Made by a program: the position numbers and the translations under genes. A stretch of 64,000 nucleotides of DNA from assembly GCF_903994035.1 (NCBI RefSeq), contig NZ_CAJEWB010000005.1:124001-188000 (forward strand), written 5' to 3'. Shown here one piece after another: positions 47,241 to 55,416 of the stretch. Each line of letters opens with the position of its first letter. Position 1 is the stretch's first letter. The notes below the pieces were generated by a model. The model was given only the letters and a program-made list of their open reading frames with translations, made no database searches and was not told the origin of the DNA. This DNA comes from Phocicoccus pinnipedialis (GTDB lineage Bacteria > Bacillota > Bacilli > Staphylococcales > Salinicoccaceae).

Positions 47241-47270
47241 AAAAAGACTCCCTATATTAGGGAGTAGTTT
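47241..47270 (-). terminator. Terminator of ytoQ
   Basis: ACTCCCTA-TAT-TAGGGAGT followed on the minus strand by CTTTTTATT. Confidence 0.8.
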
Positions 47271-47710
47271 TACTTATAAATGTATTCTAACACGCGTACA
47301 GCTTGTTCAACAGATTCACATACAACATTTGCTTTGTTTGATAACTCTTTTAGTGGATGAATCAGTGTTTCTGGTCGAATTATAATGAGTGGCTTACCAT
47401 GTGCAACAGCGCTTGAGGCATCCATAGCTGTATTCCACTGCTTATATTCTTCACCAAATAACGCGATTACAATGTCAGATTTTTTTAGCATGATTTCTGT
47501 GCGTAAATTATTGATGCTTGAAGCAGCATTATCATGGTAATACTTATTTGGTTGTTCACCCAAGATTTGAGCGCCTATTTCATCAGAAAAATTATGATTT
47601 GTCTGTGGAGAGACAAATGAAATTGGCAATCCTTTTTTAGAAACGAGTGTTTTTATCTCATCACGCCAAGGTGTGTGAATTTCACCTGCAAGATATACTG
47701 TTAGTTCCAT
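47270..47710 (-). CDS. ytoQ: YtoQ family protein
   Basis: 146 residues, the normal length for YtoQ. Start VYLAGEIHTPWRDEI and the core NLRTEIMLKKSDIVIALFGEEYKQWNTAMD resemble nucleoside 2-deoxyribosyltransferase-fold proteins. Activity is not established. AGGAGG lies ahead of the ATG. Divergent from the HAD gene. Confidence 0.9.
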   Translation of the reverse strand: MELTVYLAGEIHTPWRDEIKTLVSKKGLPISFVSPQTNHNFSDEIGAQILGEQPNKYYHDNAASSINNLRTEIMLKKSDIVIALFGEEYKQWNTAMDASSAVAHGKPLIIIRPETLIHPLKELSNKANVVCESVEQAVRVLEYIYK

Positions 47711-47804
47711 AATATTCCTCCTAAATGTGTACTGCTTAATACTATATACCTTTTTTAATTTATGATAAAATGATAGACGATAGATTGATAAGGGGAAAAG
47801 ATAT

Positions 47805-48473
47805 ATGAGGATAGCTTTATTTGATTTCGACGGAACGATTTACCCTCATGAAACATTTGAGACACTCAGATTACACATGAGAGACAATCCTAAATATAAA
47901 AAATATTATAAGCATTTTGTAGTGAGATTTGCACCAAGTTATTTTGGATACAAGTTGAGACTCGTCCCTAAACTAAAAATGCAGTTTAAAGCATTGGAAT
48001 CATACGTGCACGCATTTAAAGGAATGTCCAAAGAAGATTTAGAAGATTTCTTTAAGATAGTAGCAGAGGACATGAGAAAAGAGTTGCGTGAAGAAATTCT
48101 AGAACGTATTGATGAGCTAAGAAATAATGATTACTACACAATTTTAATTTCTGGCGCATTTACACCACTGTTAGAAGCACTTTTCCCAAACAAGTTCGAT
48201 CACATCATTGGTTCTACTGTGAATTATGAAAATAATAAAGTAGATACAAAACAACCATTCAAACGTGTCTTTGGAACGAAGAAGATTGAACTTATTAGAA
48301 CTCATTTTAAAGGTAAAAATGTTGACTGGCATAATAGTCAAGCATATAGCGATAGCCTCTCAGATTTGAGCATGTTGAACCTAGTAGGTGAACCAGTTGC
48401 GGTTTATCCGGATAACTCACTTACTAAGATTGCGGAGGCAAACAACTGGGAAATCATATCAAAGAATAAATAG
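47805..48473 (+). CDS. HAD-IB family phosphatase
   Basis: 222 residues. Motif I is DFDGTIYP at residues 7-14, motif II serine in LISGAF, and motif III/IV in QAYSDSLSDLSML. Class IB members include phosphoserine phosphatase-like and lipid-linked phosphatases; the substrate is not known. It ends 14 bases before the next gene and is probably cotranscribed. Confidence 0.88.
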   Translation: MRIALFDFDGTIYPHETFETLRLHMRDNPKYKKYYKHFVVRFAPSYFGYKLRLVPKLKMQFKALESYVHAFKGMSKEDLEDFFKIVAEDMRKELREEILERIDELRNNDYYTILISGAFTPLLEALFPNKFDHIIGSTVNYENNKVDTKQPFKRVFGTKKIELIRTHFKGKNVDWHNSQAYSDSLSDLSMLNLVGEPVAVYPDNSLTKIAEANNWEIISKNK

Positions 48474-48487
48474 TTAGAGGAGATATT

Positions 48488-48817
48488 ATGAGTTTAAATA
48501 AAATCAGTTCTAGTGAGCTGTATCCAACAGAGTCATTCGGACCTTCTGTACTTGGAACACTCATTTATAAAGTTGGAGATCAGACTGAGTTTAAAGGCGC
48601 ATATATTACGACTAACGAACGCATTATCATGAACGTAGATATGATGGGCGAGGAATACAGACGTGTATTTTCATATGCGGATATTATAGACGTATATATA
48701 AATGATAAAGGACTCTTTATTGAGTTCCCTGATGGAATGGGAAAAATCGTAATGGTTAATATTGAAGATGGAGATACGAACGCATTCGTAACTTATGTTA
48801 AAGATAAATTAAACTAA
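48488..48817 (+). CDS. Hypothetical PH-like domain protein
   Basis: 109 residues with alternating strands and a closing helix (TNAFVTYVKDKLN), a pattern like bacterial PH-like domains: YITTNERIIMNVDMMGEEY and FSYADIIDVYIND are characteristic. No catalytic residues. RBS GAGGAG. Cotranscribed with the HAD phosphatase. Function unknown. Confidence 0.65.
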   Translation: MSLNKISSSELYPTESFGPSVLGTLIYKVGDQTEFKGAYITTNERIIMNVDMMGEEYRRVFSYADIIDVYINDKGLFIEFPDGMGKIVMVNIEDGDTNAFVTYVKDKLN

Positions 48818-48917
48818 TCATACAAGTAAGACAATTAAATGCTGTTAACGCTTTTATAGTTTACATATGAAGCGTATAATTGAAGATATTAAAATATACT
48901 AAGGAGTTTCGATTTTA

Positions 48918-50393
48918 ATGAGTACAAATGACAGAAAAGAAATCGTCTTAATCGGTGGCGGTATTATGAGTGCAACTCTTGGTACACTGATCAGTGAATT
49001 AGAGCCTAACTGGAATATTAAGATGTTCGAAAAACTTGATGAACCTGCTCGAGAAAGTACGAACCCATGGAATAACGCTGGCACAGGACATGCTGCATTA
49101 TGCGAGCTAAACTACACTTCTGAAGATGAGAACAAAAATATTGATATGACTAAGGCAATCAATGTGAATGAGCAATTCCAAGTATCGCTTCAGTATTGGT
49201 CATATTTAGTGAATGAAAACAAACTTTCAAATCCTGAAGAATTCATTAATTCAGTTCCACACTTGAGCTTTGTAGAAGGTGAAGAGAACGTGGACTTTTT
49301 AAGAAGAAGACAAGAATTAATGAGTACTAATCCATTGTTTGAAGGAATGGAGTTTACAGACGATAGAGAAGTATTAAAAGAATGGATTCCATTAATGATG
49401 GAAGGTCGTACTTATGATGAAAAGATTGCAGCAACATTTTCTGATAAAGGTACAGATGTGAACTTTGGATCACTGACAACACAGTTATTCGATAATTTAG
49501 AAGAAAGCGGAGCTATGCTTTCTTACGGGCATGAAGTAAAATCAATAAAGCGTATGGATAACGGTAAGTGGGAAATTAAAGTTTTAGATTTATCATCAGA
49601 TGCAGTAGAATTCCATATTGCTGATTTTGTGTTTATCGGTGCAGGTGGAGCAAGTCTACCATTACTACAAAAAACTAAGATTCCTGAGTCTAAAAATATT
49701 GGTGGTTTTCCAGTAAGCGGCTTATTCCTAGTATGTGATGATGAAGAAATAGCAAATAAACATGACGGTAAAGTTTATGGTAAAGCAAAAGTTGGTGCAC
49801 CACCAATGTCAGTACCACACCTTGACACACGCTATATCGACGGTAAAAAGTCACTATTATTTGGACCATTCGCTGGATTTACGCCTAAGTTCTTAAAAGA
49901 GGGTTCATACTTCGACTTGTTCGGTTCACTAAAAGCAAACAACCTCTTAACTATGATGGCTGCTGGTGTGAAAGAAATGAGCTTAACTAAATACCTTATT
50001 GGTGAATTGATGTTAAGCGAAGAACAAAGAATCGATGCATTGCGTGAATTTGTTCCTGAAGCTAAATCTAGCGACTGGAGAATAGCTGTAGCTGGTCAAC
50101 GCGTTCAAGTCATTAAAGATACTGATAAAGGTAAAGGCACATTAATGTTTGGTACAGAGGTTATCGTTTCAGAAGACGGTTCTGTAGCAGCATTACTCGG
50201 TGCTTCACCAGGAGCTTCAACAGCGACTAGCGCAATGCTAAATGTATTAAAACAGTCATTCCCAGAACAGTACTCTTCATGGGAAGACCAACTAACTGAA
50301 ATGATTCCATCATATGGACAAGCGTTAGCAGAAAACAAAGAACTCTTTAAGAAGATTGATAAAGATGTACGTAAAACCCTCAAATTAAATTAA
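48918..50393 (+). CDS. mqo: Malate:quinone oxidoreductase
   Basis: 491-residue peripheral membrane flavoprotein oxidising malate to oxaloacetate and passing electrons to menaquinone. The FAD motif [12 protein letters not shown] is at residues 11-22, followed by [18 protein letters not shown], the family signature; [14 protein letters not shown] near the end binds the flavin. Length is normal. Monocistronic with its own terminator. Confidence 0.96.
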   Translation: MSTNDRKEIVLIGGGIMSATLGTLISELEPNWNIKMFEKLDEPARESTNPWNNAGTGHAALCELNYTSEDENKNIDMTKAINVNEQFQVSLQYWSYLVNENKLSNPEEFINSVPHLSFVEGEENVDFLRRRQELMSTNPLFEGMEFTDDREVLKEWIPLMMEGRTYDEKIAATFSDKGTDVNFGSLTTQLFDNLEESGAMLSYGHEVKSIKRMDNGKWEIKVLDLSSDAVEFHIADFVFIGAGGASLPLLQKTKIPESKNIGGFPVSGLFLVCDDEEIANKHDGKVYGKAKVGAPPMSVPHLDTRYIDGKKSLLFGPFAGFTPKFLKEGSYFDLFGSLKANNLLTMMAAGVKEMSLTKYLIGELMLSEEQRIDALREFVPEAKSSDWRIAVAGQRVQVIKDTDKGKGTLMFGTEVIVSEDGSVAALLGASPGASTATSAMLNVLKQSFPEQYSSWEDQLTEMIPSYGQALAENKELFKKIDKDVRKTLKLN

Positions 50394-50403
50394 TATTCCT
50401 AAA

Positions 50404-50446
50404 CAACACTATGTGATGCAGTGTAATATCACATAGTGTTATTTTT
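50404..50446 (+). terminator. Terminator of mqo
   Basis: AACACTATGTGAT and ATCACATAGTGTT (13-bp stem) then ATTTTTATG. Confidence 0.85.
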
Positions 50447-50492
50447 ATGTGGAAAGTCTTTAAAAACGTGATATAATAAGATAAGTTAACGT

Positions 50493-50505
50493 AACGCCTA
50501 GCGTT
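50493..50505. repeat. Dispersed palindrome, copy 4
   Basis: AACGC CTA GCGTT in the leader of the MerR/RacA-like gene, 35 bases before its ATG. Confidence 0.5.
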
Positions 50506-50539
50506 ATATATAGTGTTATTATGTAAAGGAGTACCGATT

Positions 50540-51379
50540 ATGAGTCAACAAAATCAAATTTATTATACTACAGCACAAGTGACTGATATGGTAGAACTTT
50601 CGGATCAGAACGTACGTAAATATGTTCGTATGCTAGAAGAGCGTGGATACGATGTTGCTAAAGATGAGCACCAGAGACGTCTGTTTTCACAAAATGATGT
50701 GAGCGTTCTAAACGAAATGATTCGAACGTCAAAAACGCCAGGCTTCACACTTGAACTTGCTGCCGATGAAATCATGAAAAACTTAGATGAGATTGTTTCA
50801 AAAAATGAAATCGATACTGACGATAACAGAGGAACAAATGAAGACATTCTAAAGGTATTAGAAAAAGTTTTAGTTAAACTAGACGAAATGCGCCAAGAAA
50901 ATATTGTTCTAAGAGAAAACGTGAGCCACCTTGTATCGAGATTAGAAGAATACGATGCACGTATTTTAGAGGTGGGGAACGAACAAAAATTAATTTCTAC
51001 TCAAATGGAAGAAATTAAGGAACAGACAGAACCTCAGAATGAAAAAACTCAACAAGTGACAGCGTCTACTGAAACGACAGTTGAAGAAGAAAAATCACGT
51101 GAAATAGAGACAAAATCTGACTCTAGCGAAGCTAATACAACTGGAGATATGAAAGGAACAGAAGAATCTACAGAAACAGCTGAAGAAGAGAAATCAGAAA
51201 CCTCATCAAATATTGATATGAGTAAGTATGAAGATCCGATGGAAGCAATCGAAGTACCTGAAGACAACAAAGAGACGATAAAAACGAATGAAGATACACA
51301 AACTAAAATACCAGAACAAACACGTCCAGTTGAAGAACCAAAGAAAAAAGGATTCTTTGCAAGACTGTTCGGAAATTAA
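50540..51379 (+). CDS. MerR-type HTH protein with coiled coil and amphipathic tail (RacA-like)
   Basis: 279 residues. N-terminal MerR-like winged helix (about 5-70; YTTAQVTDMVELSDQNVRKYV), coiled coil (about 98-170), a long acidic Glu/Thr/Ser-rich linker (170-262) and a basic-amphipathic end KKKGFFARLFGN. This plan is that of RacA-type and staphylococcal HTH membrane-tethered proteins. The tail could bind membrane while the HTH binds DNA. AAAGGAG precedes the ATG at 50540. Target sites are unknown. Confidence 0.75.
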   Translation: MSQQNQIYYTTAQVTDMVELSDQNVRKYVRMLEERGYDVAKDEHQRRLFSQNDVSVLNEMIRTSKTPGFTLELAADEIMKNLDEIVSKNEIDTDDNRGTNEDILKVLEKVLVKLDEMRQENIVLRENVSHLVSRLEEYDARILEVGNEQKLISTQMEEIKEQTEPQNEKTQQVTASTETTVEEEKSREIETKSDSSEANTTGDMKGTEESTETAEEEKSETSSNIDMSKYEDPMEAIEVPEDNKETIKTNEDTQTKIPEQTRPVEEPKKKGFFARLFGN

Positions 51380-51387
51380 ATAAAGAG

Positions 51388-51423
51388 GGCATGTTACTTG
51401 AAAGTCGGGTAACATGCCTTTTG
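51388..51423. terminator. Terminator after the RacA-like gene
   Basis: GGCATGTTAC (51388-51397) and GTAACATGCC (51409-51418), then TTTTG. Confidence 0.8.
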
Positions 51424-51483
51424 TTTAATTCATCAATAGATTTTATAATATCGTGTTAAAGATTGAATCAACGGTATAATCCA

Positions 51484-52347
51484 CTAATCTTCCGGATTAT
51501 ATTCCAAATCATGTAAATCGTGATAGCGTCTCTTCGACTCTACCATCATCCTCTCCATCTTCTGGATATCATTCGTTCTAATAGCATCTTCCATACGTTC
51601 TATTTCATCTTTGAACAATGTAATATGACGCAACAGATGATTCTTATTCATTAAAAATAATTCTGGCCACAGCTTTTCATTTATATTTGTAATACGTGTC
51701 AAATCACGGTAACTATCGCCGGTATAACGCTTAGAGTTACGCTCTATATCGTCACTATTGATAAGTGATACAGCAATAACGTGTGCGAGTTGCGATGTAA
51801 ACCCAATGACTTCATCATGAAATTCTGGTGTGACCTTAGAAACGTTACCAAAGCCAAGTTTTTTTACGAAATTCTCAAGAAACATTATATTCTCATGTTT
51901 ATTTTTCTTAGTTGGTGTGATAATGTAGTTTGCATTTTGAAATATGTCACGGCTTGAAAAACCAAGTCCACGACTCTCACGTCCCGCCATCGGATGTCCA
52001 AACACAAAATCGATTTTACTATGAAGTAACGGTTCTATCTCTGCAATAATACTTTCCTTTACACCAGTCACATCTGTTAAAATCGCGTTTGGCTTGAAAT
52101 ATGGCGCATAACTTTCTACCATATTCTTTAAAGTCATTGGATATACCGAGAAAATAACAAGATCCGCTTCAGGTATTATTTCTTTAAAATCGGTATAACC
52201 TTTATTGATTATATCAAGTTTTTCCGCTTCTCTAAGCGTATCTACATTAATATCTATTGCATATATATTATAATCTTTAAACGAATGTCTGATGGACTTA
52301 GCAAAGGACCCACCAATATTTCCAAGCCCTACGATTACTACATTCAT
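51484..52347 (-). CDS. tyrA: Prephenate dehydrogenase TyrA
   Basis: 287 residues converting prephenate to 4-hydroxyphenylpyruvate for tyrosine. NAD motif GLGNIGGSFAKS at residues 7-18, catalytic GHPMAGRESRG (about 117-127) and TSQLAHVIAVSL. It lacks the C-terminal ACT domain of the Bacillus and S. aureus enzymes, so feedback by tyrosine through that domain is absent. Divergent from the aroF leader, which responds to the same end products. Confidence 0.92.
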   Translation of the reverse strand: MNVVIVGLGNIGGSFAKSIRHSFKDYNIYAIDINVDTLREAEKLDIINKGYTDFKEIIPEADLVIFSVYPMTLKNMVESYAPYFKPNAILTDVTGVKESIIAEIEPLLHSKIDFVFGHPMAGRESRGLGFSSRDIFQNANYIITPTKKNKHENIMFLENFVKKLGFGNVSKVTPEFHDEVIGFTSQLAHVIAVSLINSDDIERNSKRYTGDSYRDLTRITNINEKLWPELFLMNKNHLLRHITLFKDEIERMEDAIRTNDIQKMERMMVESKRRYHDLHDLEYNPED

Positions 52348-52508
52348 AGCTTACCTCCGAATGATTGATACACTTATTTTATAGATTGATTAAAATTTAA
52401 TCAAATTTCAAAATAGTTAATATATTTAAAAAACTTTCCAATTTGTTTGACAAGTATAAATTATGTGTTTATAATTCAATTCAACACATTATAGAGAAGG
52501 CGATTTTT
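52348..52508 (+). promoter_or_regulatory. Divergent tyrA-aroF promoter region
   Basis: AT-rich. TTGACA (52447-52452), with TATAAT (52469-52474) at 16 bases spacing, is a good sigma-A promoter reading into the aroF leader. Confidence 0.65.
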
Positions 52509-52571
52509 ATGTTGAATTTAAATATTACTCAACTCAATAATGTAAATCGATTTTACTTTGGCTATTACTGA
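52509..52571 (+). CDS. Phe/Tyr-rich leader peptide of aroF
   Basis: 20 codons starting ATG after GAGAAGG. The peptide ends RFYFGYY before TGA: five of its last six residues are Phe or Tyr. Hairpins that exclude each other and a terminator follow, then aroF. This is the layout of ribosome-mediated attenuation: when charged Phe- or Tyr-tRNA is scarce the ribosome would stall at these codons and alter folding. It is too short to be found by ordinary gene callers. Confidence 0.75.
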   Translation: MLNLNITQLNNVNRFYFGYY

Positions 52572-52574
52572 TAC

Positions 52575-52740
52575 CGTTTGTATTCATCATTGAGTACAAA
52601 CGATACAAGTTTGTATCAATGATGGCTGAAGATTTTTGTAATGCTAGCCATTATTGCGAAATAAGTGGCTAGGTGAACGTATCTGATTTTTTTATATACC
52701 CAACTACCACTTATTAATTTTATAGGTGGTAGTTTTTTTA
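52575..52740 (+). promoter_or_regulatory. Transcription attenuator of aroF
   Basis: Hairpin A pairs CGTTTGTA (52575-52582) with TACAAACG (52595-52602). Hairpin B pairs CATCATTG (52585-52592) with CAATGATG (52617-52624), with GATACAA/TTGTATC inside; A and B cannot coexist. Hairpin C is CTAGCCA/TGGCTAG (52644-52672). A terminator, AACTACCAC/GTGGTAGTT plus TTTTTT, ends at 52740. No T-box core (GGTGGNACCGCG) is present. Confidence 0.7.
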
Positions 52741-52769
52741 TATTGTTTTATAATTTAGGAGGAAGCACT

Positions 52770-53792
52770 ATGATTATTCATATATCAAACAATGCAACAG
52801 AGGCACAAATTGAGGAACTGATCGGAGCAATTCAGTCACTTGGTCTTCGAGTTCACACATCAGTAGGCGATGTACGTACTGTACTTGGTCTAATCGGAGA
52901 TCTGTCTCAAGTTGATGTCAATACATTGAAAAAATATCAGATAGTAGATGGGGTGTACAGAATCTCAGCGCCATACAAGAAAGCTAACAGACAATTTCAT
53001 GAAAAAGACAGTATTATCGATGTCGATGGTGTAAAAATCGGTGGTTCTAACTTCATGATGTGTGCAGGTCCATGTTCTGTTGAAAACGAAGAAGACACAG
53101 TGGAACTTGCTAAATTATTAAAAGAAGCAGGAGCAAACACACTACGTGGTGGTGCGTTTAAACCAAGAACATCACCATACAGTTTCCAAGGACTTGGAAT
53201 TGAAGGATTACGCATTTTAAACATAGCAAAAGAAGAAACAGGATTACCAATTGTTTCAGAGTTAATGGGTACAGAGCACATAGATATATTTGTCGACATG
53301 GTGGACTGTATCCAAGTTGGAGCACGTAATATGCAGAACTACGATTTACTTAAAGCACTTGGACAAACCAATAAACCTATTTTATTAAAGCGTGGCATGT
53401 CAGCGACTTACGAAGAATGGTTAATGAGTGCCGAATACATCATGGCAGGCGGAAACAATAATGTAATCTTCTGTGAACGTGGTATCCGTACATTCGAAAC
53501 AGCAACGCGTAACACATTAGATATTCAAGCTGTACCTGTGATTCAAAAAGAATCACATTTACCAATCGTTGTCGATCCATCACACGCAGCAGGTGTGCGT
53601 TACCTCATTCCTTCTATGGCAAAAGCCGCAGTAATGTCAGGTGCTAATGGTATGCAAATTGAAGTACACCAAAACCCTGAAAAAGCATGGAGTGACGGTC
53701 AACAATGCTTAACACCAGCAGAATTCAAAGAGCTTATGATTACAATAAACATGTTACTCGAAATTGAAGGCAAAACGATTATTCAAAAATAG
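52770..53792 (+). CDS. aroF: 3-deoxy-7-phosphoheptulonate synthase (DAHP synthase, AroF type)
   Basis: 340-residue first enzyme of the shikimate pathway. A ferredoxin-like N-terminal domain (1-75) precedes the barrel. Motifs: MCAGPCSVENEED, LRGGAFKPRTSPYSFQG, LKRGMSATYEEW and VDPSHAAGVR. No chorismate mutase is fused, but one is encoded directly after. AGGAGG lies 7 bases before the ATG at 52770. Under the leader-peptide attenuator. Confidence 0.94.
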   Translation: MIIHISNNATEAQIEELIGAIQSLGLRVHTSVGDVRTVLGLIGDLSQVDVNTLKKYQIVDGVYRISAPYKKANRQFHEKDSIIDVDGVKIGGSNFMMCAGPCSVENEEDTVELAKLLKEAGANTLRGGAFKPRTSPYSFQGLGIEGLRILNIAKEETGLPIVSELMGTEHIDIFVDMVDCIQVGARNMQNYDLLKALGQTNKPILLKRGMSATYEEWLMSAEYIMAGGNNNVIFCERGIRTFETATRNTLDIQAVPVIQKESHLPIVVDPSHAAGVRYLIPSMAKAAVMSGANGMQIEVHQNPEKAWSDGQQCLTPAEFKELMITINMLLEIEGKTIIQK

Positions 53793-53805
53793 GGTGGTGA
53801 TTCCA

Positions 53806-54081
53806 ATGACAAAACATGAGGAATTGAGAATTGAAATTAATAAAATTGATGCGTCCCTTGTAGAGTTATTCGAAGACCGAATGAAAATCTGTAAAGAAAT
53901 TGCAGCTTATAAAAGTAAGAAAAATATCAAAATTTTTGACAAAGTTAGAGAACAAGAAGTTGTCAAAAATAATGTGAACAGATTATCGTGCCATGAGTTC
54001 GATGCTCATGCAGAGAAATTTTTTAAAGAATTAATGAAGATCTCACGCAAAATCCAAAAAGAACACATACAAAGTATTTAA
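53806..54081 (+). CDS. Chorismate mutase, AroH/AroQ type II
   Basis: 91-residue all-helical AroQ-type mutase making prephenate from chorismate. Key residues: LRIEINKIDASLVELFEDRM, RMKICKEIAAYKS and a C-terminal helix. In many Firmicutes this domain is fused to the front of DAHP synthase; here it is a separate gene 14 bases behind it. GGTGGTGAT precedes the ATG at 53806. Ends in a terminator. Confidence 0.88.
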   Translation: MTKHEELRIEINKIDASLVELFEDRMKICKEIAAYKSKKNIKIFDKVREQEVVKNNVNRLSCHEFDAHAEKFFKELMKISRKIQKEHIQSI

Positions 54082-54100
54082 CTTGTATGTGTTCTTTTTT
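54058..54100. terminator. Bidirectional terminator after the aroF operon
   Basis: AAAGAACACATACAA and TTGTATGTGTTCTTT pair, with T runs on both strands; overlaps the chorismate mutase end. Confidence 0.88.
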
Positions 54101-54102
54101 GT

Positions 54103-54330
54103 CTATTTAAGTGATTCAAAATAATACGATGTATACTTGGTACTGATTGCTAAGCTATTTATTAAAGAGGAGATGTCTGTAGATCTACCAGGCTTCACGT
54201 TCGTATTATTTACCACACGCTCGATAATTGTCAAATGATTTCCGCTACTCAATTGTCCGTAGTTAACTACTAAGAATTGTCTTTTCCAAATAATTCTAAA
54301 TATAAAAGTGTTGATTTTTCTCAAAAGCAC
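54103..54330 (-). CDS. Uncertain 75-codon gene or 3' remnant
   Basis: The frame begins with GTG at 54330 without a ribosome site and ends with TAG just before a terminator. The later part (SSGNHLTIIERVVNNT... and TSYYFESLK) has protein-like composition, and correct placement before a terminator suggests the real 3' end of a gene. The 5' part may be lost. Family not recognised. Confidence 0.35.
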   Translation of the reverse strand: MLLRKINTFIFRIIWKRQFLVVNYGQLSSGNHLTIIERVVNNTNVKPGRSTDISSLINSLAISTKYTSYYFESLK

Positions 54331-54371
54331 TGTATAATTTGATTAAATTAGTACATTTAGGATGAGATAGT

Positions 54372-54551
54372 ATGAAAACTGACTTAAAGATTCTAAACGG
54401 TCATCTCACTACATATCAAATCAGTCAAGCTATTGATTTGCCGATTGAGACAACGAAGGATTTACTCGACAAGAAAATATCAATTACTGATCTTGACGGA
54501 ACGACCCAGAAAAAGTTATTAGCACTAGAAGAAGCCTTATATGAAGATTAA
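54372..54551 (+). CDS. 59-aa putative HTH-like protein
   Basis: 59 residues: MKTDLKILNGHLTTYQISQA start, then IDLPIETTKDLLDKKISITD and an acidic end LLALEEALYED. Helix-rich and like small DNA-binding HTH folds (TTYQISQAIDLPIETTKDLL). AGGATGAG precedes the ATG. A terminator follows the stop. No family assigned. Confidence 0.65.
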   Translation: MKTDLKILNGHLTTYQISQAIDLPIETTKDLLDKKISITDLDGTTQKKLLALEEALYED

Positions 54552-54561
54552 TAAATCACCG

Positions 54562-54590
54562 AGACTGACGATGTCAGTCTTGTTTTATTT
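54562..54590 (+). terminator. Terminator of the 59-aa gene
   Basis: AGACTGAC-GAT-GTCAGTCT then TGTTTTATTT. Confidence 0.8.
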
Positions 54591-54601
54591 GGAAGGATAG
54601 T

Positions 54602-55396
54602 ATGAAAAAATTAAATCTACCGCACGTCCAAGTAATTTTCTTACTTGTGGTCATCGCACTGTTCCTACTCGCGTTTGTTATCTCGATGCAGGCGCTCGTT
54701 AAAAAGGAGACTGAACCAATGTATACATTTGAAGAAGCACTAGAAAGACAGTTAAACAACGGAACTGAAGACTTACGATTTGATGAATATGGATACCTTG
54801 TACCAGGAAGCCCTGAGGATATCCGAGACGCAATGAATGTTGATAACAGAAATATGTTTGAATTTATCCGTATTGATAAAGATACAAATATCACTGCAGA
54901 TGAAGCGAACAAGCTTCTTGAAGGTAAAGGTATTTTAGAGGGTACTGGAAAGTATTTCATTGAGGCGGAAACAGAATATGATGTGAGTGCAGTTTATTTG
55001 ATTGCACACGCACTGATTGAAACAGGGAACGGTCATTCTGAACTTGCGAAAGGAATTACCGTTAACGATGAAAAGTATTATAACTTTTTTGGAATTGGTG
55101 CATTTGACCATGCGGCGGTAAAAGAAGGCTCAAGTTTCGCAAAACGAGGAAACTGGAACTCACCTGAACGTGCAATCAAGGGTGGCGCGAAGTTTATTCG
55201 TGATAATTATTTAGAAAATGATCAAAACACGTTATATAAGATGAGATGGAATCCTGAGAATCCTGGGACGCACCTGTATGCGACAGATATACACTGGGCA
55301 GGATCTATCGCACGTAATATGGATGTATTCTATGATGAACTCTCATTACAACCAGCAATAAAAGAGGATCACATGTATAAGGAAGAGGCAGAGTAA
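54602..55396 (+). CDS. sagB: SagB-like membrane-anchored glucosaminidase
   Basis: 264 residues. One N-terminal helix (about 11-31) anchors a glucosaminidase domain. Catalytic context IAHALIETGNGHSELAKG (glutamate near residue 141) and YNFFGIGAFD are typical. SagB shortens newly made glycan strands in S. aureus. Length matches. Cotranscription with the small upstream gene is blocked by a terminator. A shared terminator with fdhD follows. Confidence 0.85.
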   Translation: MKKLNLPHVQVIFLLVVIALFLLAFVISMQALVKKETEPMYTFEEALERQLNNGTEDLRFDEYGYLVPGSPEDIRDAMNVDNRNMFEFIRIDKDTNITADEANKLLEGKGILEGTGKYFIEAETEYDVSAVYLIAHALIETGNGHSELAKGITVNDEKYYNFFGIGAFDHAAVKEGSSFAKRGNWNSPERAIKGGAKFIRDNYLENDQNTLYKMRWNPENPGTHLYATDIHWAGSIARNMDVFYDELSLQPAIKEDHMYKEEAE

Positions 55397-55416
55397 TTTT
55401 ACTCCGCCTCTTTTTT
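55383..55416. terminator. Bidirectional terminator between sagB and fdhD
   Basis: AAGAGGC..AGTAATTTTACT..GCCTCTT followed by TTTT; overlaps both gene ends. Confidence 0.8.

Noticed and set aside
51091-51106. A third parS (AAAATCACGTGAAATA)
   Set aside because: Too many mismatches to the 16-base consensus and located inside a coding region.
52575-52769. A T-box riboswitch upstream of aroF
   Set aside because: AGGTGGTAG resembles part of a T-box but the conserved GGTGGNACCGCG core, stem I and a specifier loop are absent; it is the 3' arm of the terminator.
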